Shown in pieces: positions 24,433-34,352 of a stretch of DNA of 64,000 nucleotides; within the stretch, counting starts at the first letter, position 1; each line of letters starts with the position of its first letter. The stretch comes from Harmothoe impar. Taxonomy: Eukaryota; Annelida; Polychaeta; Phyllodocida; Polynoidae. Below the pieces are notes generated by a model that ran no database searches, was not told where the DNA came from, and saw only the letters and a list, made by a program, of their open reading frames with translations. Position numbers and translations under genes: made by a program. The stretch is from assembly GCA_947462335.1 (NCBI GenBank), contig OX381705.1, forward strand, positions 37,967,570 through 38,031,569, written 5' to 3'.

Positions 24433-25593
24433 CTTTAGGCCTGTATTTTCATAACTATACATATAATTTATGTATCTGGGTGAATAGGGAGGTACAATTT
24501 AAGTGTTCTGCTTTACAATAAATGCAAAACCAAGCATATTATATACATGTATAATGATACCTTAAAGTAGCCCTGTTTTGCATTGATAAGCTGGTGAGCA
24601 ATCTCCAGATTACTATGGCAGCACATGTTGGACATCATTGCTATCATGTTAATTTGTGATGCTTATTGAATATAGGCTGTCTATATAAGACTTAGGCGAT
24701 ATGACATATGTATTGAGGACGCTATAATAGGAAATACATAGGCATAACTGCCAGAAATAACTTTATGAGACCTTTTGAAGGAGGTGCTCCAATTTCACCT
24801 GAAGTCGGACACCAATTTACAATTGGTTTTCTTCATTCTATGAATAATGGAGTAATCCGAATTATGACTTTAATATGTTATATATCAAATAATACTTATC
24901 TTATCTAGGTTTCTACCATGAAAATATGAAAATATACTACCGTAAAACCTTGCGTTTAAGCCGCGGCTAGTACCCGAGTCAGATCGCCAGTGCGGCTTAT
25001 ATGATCAGCCCAGGGTCAGGGTGCGGCTTATACGTGAGCTTTTGCTACTATGATACAGTACTAGAAGTCACCATAATCAGATCTCTTGTGCAGCTTATAG
25101 GATCGGCTCAAAGTCGGGGTGCGGCTTATACCCGAGTTAGGCTTATACGCGAGGTTTTACGGCAATCCACCATTTTGTAAAGTGAGAATATACACTTTTA
25201 ATGGTATAAGTTGAGTTCAAGCTAGCTAAGCACATATATCTCATGGCAATATTTTATATATCTTTAATGAAAATTGTACCCTGGGACTATTTGATCACTC
25301 CTGTCCGAAAAACTAGGGGCTCTACCTTTATTTTCTTATGAAAACGAAAGGAAACTAAAGTGTACGACTTCTGGTGAAATTAGCCTTTCTAATTTTCAGT
25401 TTTAGAGTGACAATATTTATGTGAAAAATACTTTAGCACCTTCAAAGTACACATAGGTCACGGACTATGAATCCTCCCCTATTCATAGCTATGATATAAT
25501 CACTTGTAGCTGCAATAGAGCCTTGCCTATACTCAATGGGAAAAGGGTCGCATTGGCAGTGCCAACGAGCGTCCGAAAGTGGTGAATCTACCC
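24433..25593 (-). mobile_element. Non-autonomous TIR element, copy B (inverted relative to 16107-16964), with a nested insertion
   Basis: This is the reverse complement of copy A over essentially the whole length. The right end GGTGAATCTACCC is intact and flanked by TA (25594-25595). The left terminus (about 40 bp) is missing at the (TA)n tract. A 223-bp MITE (24940-25162) interrupts it. Confidence 0.85.
24940..25162. mobile_element. MITE nested in copy B, CCGTAAAACCT family
   Basis: The ends CCGTAAAACCT and AGGTTTTACGG are inverted. Copy A provides the empty site, where AATATACTAATCC is uninterrupted. Copy B has TA before and CA after the insert, a TA target duplication with one change. The interior repeats GTGCGGCTTATA(C/T) three or four times. 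Confidence 0.9.
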
Positions 25594-25595
25594 TA

Positions 25596-26446
25596 TACCC
25601 GAGGGACGAAATATGCTGGTAATCTGCAAACGCCCGGTCCAAACTAGTGAGCACATACATTGTATTGTAAAATATAAACTCTTACACTAATCAACGGTCA
25701 TCCTATAGGCTTCTGTAGATTCCTTTTTTCATTATTCCTTCGTAATTCAAATACTGGTATTTAAGTTTGAGAGTGAGCTCGAATTCGTTTTATTGCAGCC
25801 CGGGAATAGCTGGTATTAGTCGCCCGGCCCGCCCCCATTTATGGAAGTCAGCCTACGGTACCCTTAAAAAGAAAGTGTTCCAGGTAATAATTCACGTAAA
25901 AATAATCCGTTGCAAATCAACGTCCATCCGTACGGTGGTGTAAACTTATTTTTACTTTCCATAATGAATAGGCACTACTATGCCGTCACTACATATAGAT
26001 TTATATAACTTAAAAGTATGCTTGGAAATATGGTCAGTGTTCAACGTTCGGTACCGTGTGTATGACTGTGCTTGGGAAGTACCCCCCCCCCTCACACACA
26101 CACACCTCTTCTATCTCTTCTGTATGCCACCCTCTCCCCATGTAGTGGACATTAACTAGGACCTAAGAAGTGTCCTTCACTCTTTTAAGTCAACGGGCAC
26201 AGTGAATATCAAATAAAGCCAGACAATTACTTCCCATGCACATACCGCGATCACAGCCGTGGAAAATTCCTTTTGTTTCTGAGGGTGAAGTTATGCCATT
26301 TTATCACTTCAGGATTGCAAAGTAATATTCATCATTTCTCCTGTTCTGCTTCTAGGTGGGGCCTGCTACTTTACAACAGCAAGTATTCTTATAGCTGGAT
26401 ATAACGACAGTGTACAGCTACGGGAAGTCTACCAGGCACCCTTCTA
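25596..26446. other. 5' flank of the IL-17-like gene
   Basis: No upstream gene is visible. It contains a CA-rich C-run near 26080-26106 and GGAAAATTCC (26261-26270), a palindrome resembling a Rel/NF-kB site. Functional meaning is inferred only. Confidence 0.35.
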
Positions 26447-26610
26447 GGGCCTTTCCACCGCGTCATCAACAAGTCTCAACCCTTGATCACGACTTAGTAT
26501 ACCCATAATACCTCGCAGTGCCTGGCTAAAAATTCCCAGTAACTTCCTCTCCGTAGAAGGTGTGCCTATAAAAGTGAAGGGATAGACAGCAGATATTCAA
26601 TTTGCATCAG
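26447..26610 (+). promoter_or_regulatory. Putative TATA promoter of the IL-17-like gene
   Basis: TATAAAA (26567-26573) lies about 30 bp before an initiator-like TTCAAT (A near 26599), and another TCAGT lies at 26607-26611. GGGCCTTTCC (26447-26456) is one base from a classical NF-kB site and sits about 150 bp upstream. NF-kB control is usual for inducible immune genes. The sites are sequence matches only. Confidence 0.5.
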
Positions 26611-26694
26611 TCTTGCCAGAAAGTTGGATCTCACTACTTTCCCTAGTAAAACGTTTGACAGCCTTTTGAATACATAAACTGCAACTGCTATACC

Positions 26695-26736
26695 ATGGAG
26701 CTAACACTACCTCTACAATCAACATTAACCTTCGTG
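26695..26736 (+). CDS. IL-17-like cytokine, exon 1 coding part (start of signal peptide)
   Basis: ATG in a fair context (TACCATGG) opens a 14-codon exon, MELTLPLQSTLTFV, ending exactly at a consensus donor G|GTGAGT (26737). The 5' UTR would run from about 26599. The exon contributes only the first half of a hydrophobic leader. When it is joined in phase 0 to the acceptor at 30421, the core continues as MVVLSTLSMPVAA, giving a complete secretory signal with a plausible cleavage after AA. The ATG is chosen because promoter, Kozak context, donor and leader all agree. The join is inferred, not observed in RNA. Confidence 0.6.
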
Positions 26737-29700
26737 GTGAGTTATCTAGATATACGTATACTGTTCCTTTTACATTGGCTGCTACTGTCTTATTTAATCA
26801 GGACAATAGAACTGTTAATTCTCATAAATTGACGCAACATGAGCCCAAATATTAATACTTGTACAGCTTGCAAATATACTTGTTTTGATAGCACCCAGGT
26901 CTCACAAAATAGACTCGTTTTAATCTTCAGCCACTTTTGTAGTTGTGGTCAAGACACGAACATTCCTCGTTTTCTATCGTTTTGATTTGTTGGAAAGTTA
27001 TTATATACTTGATAGTATCAGAGGCAGTGAGGCTGTAAAATATGCATAATGCGTTGCATTCCTTAGAATTCCACTGGGAAAGGATATGGATTATTTGATG
27101 GATACCAACGGGTTACTACAGCATTTAATTTGAAATCGTTAGGCCTATCGTCATAGGAGGCATTTATATAAACGCTTGCCTTCTCTACATGCATGGGCTA
27201 CTACGTTCAGTCCACAGCATGCATGGGGCTAATGATTCATTACTTTCCGGAATAAATCTATGACACCTGGAATAGCCAGCATCGTCATTAACTTACCACT
27301 ATAGGGAAGTCCCGGTGTACTGCTATCCACATGGAATAATTAACTTAACGCATTTAATAGTTCCCAACACATGCAGCATAATGCACAATCTATGTGCATG
27401 TCCATGTGGTTATCTACTATCACAACTGCTAATATTGTGAACTTTATGGCCCACTGTCCTTTTCCTTTTAGCATTACACTTCTTTCCGCGTTCCGGTCCA
27501 TGCATTGTCGTCATAGCAAGGCGTACCAGGTAGTTGGTAGGGATGGGGGAACCCATTGCACCTCCTGGTTACTATACAACACACCACTCTGCGCATTGTG
27601 TTGCACTTATCCCTGTAAAGAATGCACCTCCAGTTCATGATGTACTAAATGAGACTAAATGACCTATACTAATAAATAAGAGTCACCCTGTGTTTTATCG
27701 TGAATAAATAGGTATTACATGATTACAATTAAGCGGACAGTCGCTCTCACTAGGGAAATTCCAGGAAATTCGCACTATAGGCCTGTAGACGGTCACTATA
27801 GTAACCACCGCGTTCTAGCCCAGATCTCAGCCGGGCGTTCTGGTCCAGATCCTTACTGGATCAGTAAGCTGCACAGAAATGGGTGCACTAACCACGTGAG
27901 GAACCAGTCATTTATTGCTAGGTGGGGGGGGGGGTATGGATGTTATTGACAATCGCTATATTGACATTATGTCAATATTTCAATATATTATATTGACATG
28001 TTTGATATGTCAATATAATTACCGTATTCGACGTGATAAGCGCCCTGGGCGCTTATAAAATTATCTTCATGGCGTTTTAAATACTTAAGAGTTTAATTGT
28101 CTCCAAAATCGGGAAATTTGAGCCTTTGTTCTAGCCTAAAAATGCCCCGAAAAGGGGGGGGGCGCTTATTAGGGGGAGGTATGCACTTGTATCATGCTAC
28201 CTGAATGTGCCAGCATCAAGTGCACCATCAGAAAGGGTGTTCTTCACTAATATGTTTGATAAGGGATGGGGGTGGGGTGGGGTTAATGGACAGTGTGCTT
28301 GAAGCCGGGGCTTGAAGACTAACAGTTGGGCTTACAGTCTGAGACGTTATCCTTTTGACCAGACTTAGGTGAGATTCCTGCCTCACAGTATTTCAGACTG
28401 GGCCCATAGGTACAGTCAGGCTCCGAGACTGGTCTTCATGGGGCCCAAGAGCAGGAGGGCCCATCATCAGGGGGCTGAATATCCGGAGGGCTGAATCTCA
28501 GGGGGCTGAATCTCAGGTGGCCAAGCATCAGGGGGGCTATCTTCCTCAGGGTCTAGATGCCGCACACCCTTTAGGTACATCATACAACGTTCCACCATGA
28601 TATTAGAAAAGTCCAGTTCCACCAATGAAATATAATCATGTCAAGTTCCACAATAGGATACCATATCCAAAAACGAACCCCCCCGCGACGAGGGCTATAG
28701 TTAGAATTAGTTACAGGTCTGACATTTCCATATTTATGTTCCTATGTAAACCTCAACTCCAATAGTTGATTATGGGAAACATACCACAAAATGAAACACC
28801 ATTAAGGTACCAGTGACTCGGGCCAAATTTAAAAAAGGTTTTGTTTCCGGTAAACCGACCGGGTCTAGCAAAACAGTCATTCTCTTTTTTCCCCTCACCT
28901 TTTCACCTTTTTTGCTACTTGTCAGTTTTTACGGTTTGTAAATCGGACAATTTTTAAGGATTTTAGAGGAAAAATGCTAAAACTGGCCCTAAAATGAGGA
29001 AATGAAAAGAAAATTATTTAAAACAAAAATCGGCCGGCCGGGTCTGGTTTGTAAAACCATGTTACTGGAAACCAACCTTTTTTTCAAATTTAGGCCTCAC
29101 ATGTGTGAGAGGTGATGTGGTGTGAATAATTAACCACACGGTATCATACGACCACAACACACATGTTCATCTTGCGACGGAAGTTACTTAGCCCAAGAAA
29201 CTTAAAGCGGTCTTTCTTTCTTCCTTCCTGCCTTGTCTAACCCTTCGAAAGTTGCTGTTCCTTCCGTGTGGTCAGAGACATAATGTATTTCTCATGCATG
29301 TCAGTGGTGTAGTGTAAACCAATAGCAAGGGGTATAGGATTGATGTCATATTAATATATTGGGGGAGGGGGGCGTAAAAGGTCCACATCTACTGACATAG
29401 GAATAGCAGGACAGTTGTTTGTTCTGTTTTGTTCCTGGAAGAACTGTCCTGGAGGGTTATCTGGTTATGGGTTATGGGTTATGGTTATAGAAACCCCATA
29501 TCGTCAGTAATAACGATTAAAGGCTAGGACCTCTTAAACCAAATCGTAAAATCCTTTGCCAGGGTCGTTGAGTTTATATAACACCTCAGTTAAATTTAGA
29601 ATTGCCCAAGCACAATCCCTGAGATCCAAGCATGTCCTAGCCCTGTAGGATTGTTTTCCCTAGCAAAGTACCCCAAAAATAATGGCTCAGGCAACCAACA

Positions 29701-30421
29701 AATGGGATGCTGGTTGTTACCTTCCAGCAATTCACTGCTCTACATAAGTTGCACTGGTGTGACGAGCAGTTAGACTATGCCAGTGGTAGTATACAATACT
29801 ATTGATACCCACCAGTGTACTGACTGTCTAGACTACCACTTGTGTGTCCACAGAAAACAGTATACTACCCCTTGAATAGACCACATCCCATGGATTCAGT
29901 TAAAAACAAACACTTAAATACACAAGGATTCCTTTCTGCATTGTGTATCCCTAGAAGCCTAGTTCAACGATTAATTTAAGGAGGTTATGATAGCTTTATT
30001 CTGGTTTTATAGAATGTTTCATACCAAGTCAAGCCTGATTCATGGTCCCCCTACTAATTTCACCTGACCAGGCCGGGTCAACTGGTTCAAGGTAATACAG
30101 TTGTCCAGTTGTGCTATTTATGGCTGATTGGGGATCAAACAAACATAGTGCCCTCTGCTGGGTGCAGTCAGTAGGGTTAGGAACTACATGATCCACTCTC
30201 CTCCAGTCTCAGAGAACGGCCCCTTTAAAGATTGAGATTGAATACTCGGAACAATCCGTTTAGAGAAATACTATAGCATTTGCCTTTAATGCAAAAGCCT
30301 GTCCATATGATTATACAACCCTACATACATGTACATGCATTATGGAAATAATTCAACAGGCATGATATCACCAACAGATCTGCTCTGTAATTAATGCTTT
30401 ACCTTTTGTTCCGTCTTCTAG
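26737..30421 (+). other. Intron of the IL-17-like gene (3685 bp)
   Basis: It starts GTGAGT and ends CTTTTGTTCCGTCTTCTAG, a good polypyrimidine acceptor. It holds repeat debris: an inverted TATTGACAT cluster (27960-28015), a fragment related to the CCGTA MITEs (28020-28185, with GGGCGCTTAT motifs), repeated GGGGCTGAAT(C/A)TC words (28477-28530) and the TIR element at 28821-29096. No intervening exon is needed to keep the frame. Confidence 0.5.
28821..29096. mobile_element. TIR element related to 17165-17394, inside the intron
   Basis: The left end GGCC…AAAAAAGGTTTTGTTTCCGG and right end GGAAACCAACCTTTTTTT…GGCC are inverted. The subterminal ACCGACCGGGTCT and CGGCCGGGTCTGG are direct relatives. 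The sequence is diverged, indicating an older copy. Confidence 0.6.
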
Positions 30422-31015
30422 ATGGTGGTTCTCAGCACCCTCAGCATGCCTGTGGCTGCCCGGCCCACCACTGCTGCAGTCACCCCCGGGACCAGGCCTC
30501 CACCGCCCAGCAGAACCAGGCTCCCTGCCATATCTGCTGGACAGGGTTCTGGTGGTCAGCGGCCTAGCAGAAGCATCCACCCGTCTTCCTCCAAATACCA
30601 AGACAGCACGACACCTGGTGTACCAGACAGGTCCTCGACCAGAACCAAGAGACAGATCAGCTCCACTACATCACTACCTAGATACCTCCACTTGGGCAGC
30701 AACTGTTCTGGGACACCAACACCGAGCATATGGAACACCTCTTACACCAACCACACCGACGGCCATTGCAGCTTTTGGAGATGGGAAACACATAACAGCC
30801 TTAGGAAGCCAGCCAAGATTGTTCAAACAAAGCCTCAGGATACGCCATGTAAAGACAAAGACGGAAATGAGGGAGTCTGTGATGCCATCAATAATGTTCT
30901 AACTGTGTTCACATGGGTGGCCTGTGGTCCTGATAACCGTAACGTGAGCCGGGACATATATGAGCAGAGCACGGAGCACGTTACGGTAGGCTACTACTGC
31001 AGGTCAGAGGCGTAG
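30422..31015 (+). CDS. IL-17-like secreted cytokine, exon 2 (propeptide and cytokine domain)
   Basis: Follows acceptor TTCTAG; 197 codons to TAG, which make precursor residues 15-211 with exon 1. Residues 15-27 finish the signal peptide. Residues 28-87 are Pro/Ser/Thr/Arg-rich, as in a propeptide. RTKR at 88-91 is a furin-type site. Residues 130-207 resemble the IL-17 family, whose members are secreted cystine-knot dimers that engage IL-17 receptors: CSFW at the position of the SPW/CPW motif; an Asn-x-x-Arg-x-Pro-x-x-Ile segment (HNSLRKPAKI); a TKPQDTPCKDKDG hairpin; a final VTVGYYC like the family's VGCxC. Cys are at 109, 130, 157, 167, 182 and 207. N-glycosylation sequons are NCS, NTS, NHT and NVS. 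Codons are RNY-biased. Oddity: expected Cys positions 152 (Pro) and 205 (Tyr) are substituted. The last few codons abut repeat-like sequence. An overlapping open frame (30423-30902) competes but gives no signal peptide or Cys pattern. Confidence 0.68.
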   Translation: MVVLSTLSMPVAARPTTAAVTPGTRPPPPSRTRLPAISAGQGSGGQRPSRSIHPSSSKYQDSTTPGVPDRSSTRTKRQISSTTSLPRYLHLGSNCSGTPTPSIWNTSYTNHTDGHCSFWRWETHNSLRKPAKIVQTKPQDTPCKDKDGNEGVCDAINNVLTVFTWVACGPDNRNVSRDIYEQSTEHVTVGYYCRSEA

Positions 31016-32554
31016 GAAGCAAATCTTCATTGGGGGACCCAAGGGGGGCCCACTTCAATCAACTTAAAGTATCTTTTTTCATGCATCATGTATCATATAC
31101 ATGCTTATATCAGATTGTATGGAAAAGTAGTATCTAAGCCCCCTTTGGATCTGATTTGGGGGCCCGGCCCCCTCTGCCCCCACTTTTCCCTATGCGGGAG
31201 AGTTAAGGATTGAAAATTGTGTGTATTAAATTACAGGTCTTGACAAATTTTAGGGGGGGGGCAAACATATTCAGCCCCCCCTCCTCACAGAGTTACCACA
31301 AGGTACACGACAGGTTCACACCTCACAGAGTACCATTAGGGTACATATCATTATTTATTGGTGGTCGTTAGGGAGTGCATGTGTGTTTGATAGGGGAAGC
31401 AATGATCTCGTTATAAGTCTAACCTTAACGTTGTGTTAAGGGACAGGTGCTAATGACTATTGGGATGGGAGCTGTTACAGGGCCTGTGTGCATTTTTGCA
31501 TATTCTTTGAGGCGAGTGATAATGATGCGGACATTTTACAATCCTAGAACTCAGTCATCCAGCACCAAAGCATGCCTGGTTCTGGGTATAGCCATGATCA
31601 AAGTGATGATTATGTTTATATACGGTTCATCGAGAGAGCAGGCATTCCATTTGCTCATATTTATGTTCATCTTGTACTGTGGTCACAATGTTTATTATCA
31701 CGAAGCATCTGTCGCCTAACAACTATATTTAAGTATGTGCCAAAGAAAATATGCCATGAAAACGTTTAGGGTGAAACCGTGAGGACATTCTGTATGTTTT
31801 GTTATAAATCTTTTCATTAGGGTCTTTGTGGCGTTAAACGCCAACTTAAATTTTCATCAATTTCAATGGTTAATGTTTAGATTCTCTGCAAACCATACAC
31901 CTTAGTCAAATGCGTATCCGCTGAGCTATCGGCGGGCGAAACCATTATTTATAGAAGTATGTACGTGTGTATGTATTAGATAAAGCCATGTCTATGTTCA
32001 GATTTTTTACAAAGGCATTTTTTCTCGTCTCCACTGCGGACCAACTGGGGATGTTGTAATTTTATATTTATTATTTATCGCATTTGGTTTACCTGGGTAT
32101 TCAGGAAACGTAACACATGTTCTTTTGAATTATATGTCTGCATTGGCATGTGGTCGCTTACACACATTAAACATGTAAGCCTATATCAACTAGCTATGCG
32201 TTTAATATAAATGGCAACAAGCCTGCATGCTTCGAACCTATTTAAGTATGAAAGTATATATTCATAATTTATTTATTCCAACCCCAAGTTGGTTGTGTTA
32301 GACATTCTACCGTTCATTGAGTTGCATTTATACAACGCTCAAACTGTTATTTGTGCAGACTATGTTAAATGCCTTGTTTATATGGTATACCATTATAGAA
32401 TGACTAAGTTGACTATATGCGTATATATGTACCCAAAAGCAATCTATTTATTTACATTAGACAAGTTTAATCAAATATGGATCAATAAAGCTCTTCCTTA
32501 TGATATAGATGCAATGTTATGCGTTTCCATCCAAATACCTAAGTAATCAATAAA
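31016..32554 (+). promoter_or_regulatory. Putative 3' UTR with AU-rich elements and two poly(A) signals
   Basis: The first 275 bp look like a dispersed repeat (shared with about 57640-57985). After that, AT-rich sequence carries about a dozen ATTTA pentamers: 31353, 31659, 31727, 31947, 32066, 32073, 32240, 32267, 32271, 32326, 32446 and 32450. These include TTATTTATT (31351) and an overlapping ATTTATTTATT (32267-32277). AATAAA occurs at 32484 and 32549. Clustered AUUUA is the classical decay signal of cytokine mRNAs. A 90-codon frame at 31447-31719 starts with GTG, lacks a recognisable domain and is treated as chance. Confidence 0.45.
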
Positions 32555-34180
32555 CATGCACATTCAAAGATATCGGTGGTATGAATTTGCTAAAAATAAT
32601 ATGCATGCATTAATTCGCTATGGTGAGTTAAGGGAGGCTAAATAGTGTCTCGGGTAACCCGATCCTAACTTAAAAACAGGGCTGAGCCTATCATTTTCTT
32701 ACAAAAGTCATCTCTTCTGAAAGGCTCCAACTAACCTAGCTGGATGCTAAATTGCCTGACTGATGTTTAGATTTCTATAAATGGAAATCACCGCAGCTGA
32801 TTATGCATAACCATACATATGTAGCCATCTGAATATGCCAGAAGTTATAATAAAACATAACATTTTTGGTAATTGCCTACAAATGTCTAGGTTCGGCGAT
32901 CGTTTGACCCTGAGGCTTCGATCCCGACAGGTAGGAATATGATGTACTTTTTCAACTGGAATCTATAGTTTGAAGAGTGCCGACAAAAAGGATAGGTATA
33001 ACTGCTCCAATTTAGATTTTTACTATTTGGGCTATTTTTAGTCTAAGTACACACTTAACTGCAATTTCTAGCTAACTGCAGCTCTCTCCCTTTAGAAAAT
33101 GTAGTTATCAACAATCTGTATTTTGCTAATCATGCATAGCAACAGTACCAATTACTTTAGCAATTCCAGAGGATGTTATACACAGGATATCACATCTTGT
33201 ATTGCTCTTAGAGGTAGTTATTGCCATACATGTATTAGCCTGGAGGTTGCTTAGCACAAATATTTTGTCAGTTGTGCATAGTAAATTACTGTAATTACAG
33301 CTGGATGGGGCATTGTTATCCTAGGAAATAGAGGTATATAGACATTCTAAAAATACTTAACCCCAAAATTACCTACTGGGAATATAGTAATGAAGTTTAT
33401 TTTCCTCTAAGTCTTGCTTTCAGAATATCTCCATATGTGCCTGATTAGGGGTCAGCAATTGAGAAAGATAGTCACTGTGACTCCCTTAACAGAGTCATTG
33501 TGAGTCCATGTTTTGTTTTCAGAATGACTCCCTTTTAGTAACTCCATTAGGAAATGGATCCATCTTTGACTTTCTTTGTAAATGGAGTCTAGCTTATGTT
33601 TGACTCCCTTCATGAAAGGAGTTGTACATCAATTACATTGATAATGTGCAGTCACGTTTGCTCTTTTTAAAATGAGTCAAGATAGATGTGCTTTAACCAA
33701 AGAGATTCAATAGGTTCTGACTCCCTTCTAAAGAGAGTCCAGGTCAGCTACTTTGCTCAGCTGCTAGGTAAAGTCTTGGCCAATAGATATGCATATATCT
33801 ATTGATAACTACCCACAGGACAGTGTAAGATGACACACATAACATGTAGCACTAATGCTATGCACAATTAAAAAAATATACCTGTTGCTAGTCAACCTCT
33901 AGGTTAATAATATATTATGGATGTATATTTAATGAGATAACTACCTTCCAAGCCAATACAAGATACAATAAACTGTGTTTAACATCCTCTGGAACTGCTA
34001 AAGTAATTGGTACTGCAGCTATGCATAGTTAGCAAAATATGCCTGTCGCTAGGCAACCATTGGGTATACCAAAAAATGAACCACACCATCAGATTCCCTG
34101 TAGCAAATATTGGGGGGATAGGTGTTGTTAGATTGCTGATAGCTCCATTTTCTAGGAAGAGCGGTATCCTATCCTTTTCA
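32555..34180. other. Intergenic, no gene recognised
   Basis: Includes a region (33470-33745) where GACTCCCTT/AAGGGAGTC-like words recur in both orientations. This is a probable degenerate inverted-repeat element, and a relative lies at about 50865-50970. A satellite-unit relative lies near 34040-34130. Confidence 0.4.
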
Positions 34181-34352
34181 GGCTGTGTCTCACGACCTTG
34201 AGCCAATGTTTTTGTCTCTGATTGGGTGCCGTCTCTGACCAGGTGCCGTCTCTGACCGGGTGCCGTCTCTGACCCGGTCAGAGACGGCACCTGGTCAGAG
34301 ACGGCACACGGTCAGAGACAAAAACATTGGCTCAAGGTCGTGAGACAGAGCC
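34181..34352. repeat. Near-perfect long hairpin built of tandem units
   Basis: Outer arms GGCTGTGTCTCACGACCTTG and CAAGGTCGTGAGACAGAGCC are inverted. The inner arms are tandem GGTGCCGTCTCTGACC units of 16-17 bp, four on the left and three inverted on the right. Identity of the arms is very high. A relative with GGTCAAAGACGCC units lies at 50345-50430. Confidence 0.85.

Noticed and set aside
30423..30902. A second long open frame overlapping the cytokine exon, open from the acceptor for 160 codons
   Set aside because: Codon pattern is weaker, joining to exon 1 does not extend the leader, and there is no Cys pattern or domain. GC-rich composition explains the lack of stops.
31447..31719. 90-codon hydrophobic frame after the cytokine exon
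   Set aside because: Begins with GTG, no domain, lies in the inferred AU-rich 3' UTR.
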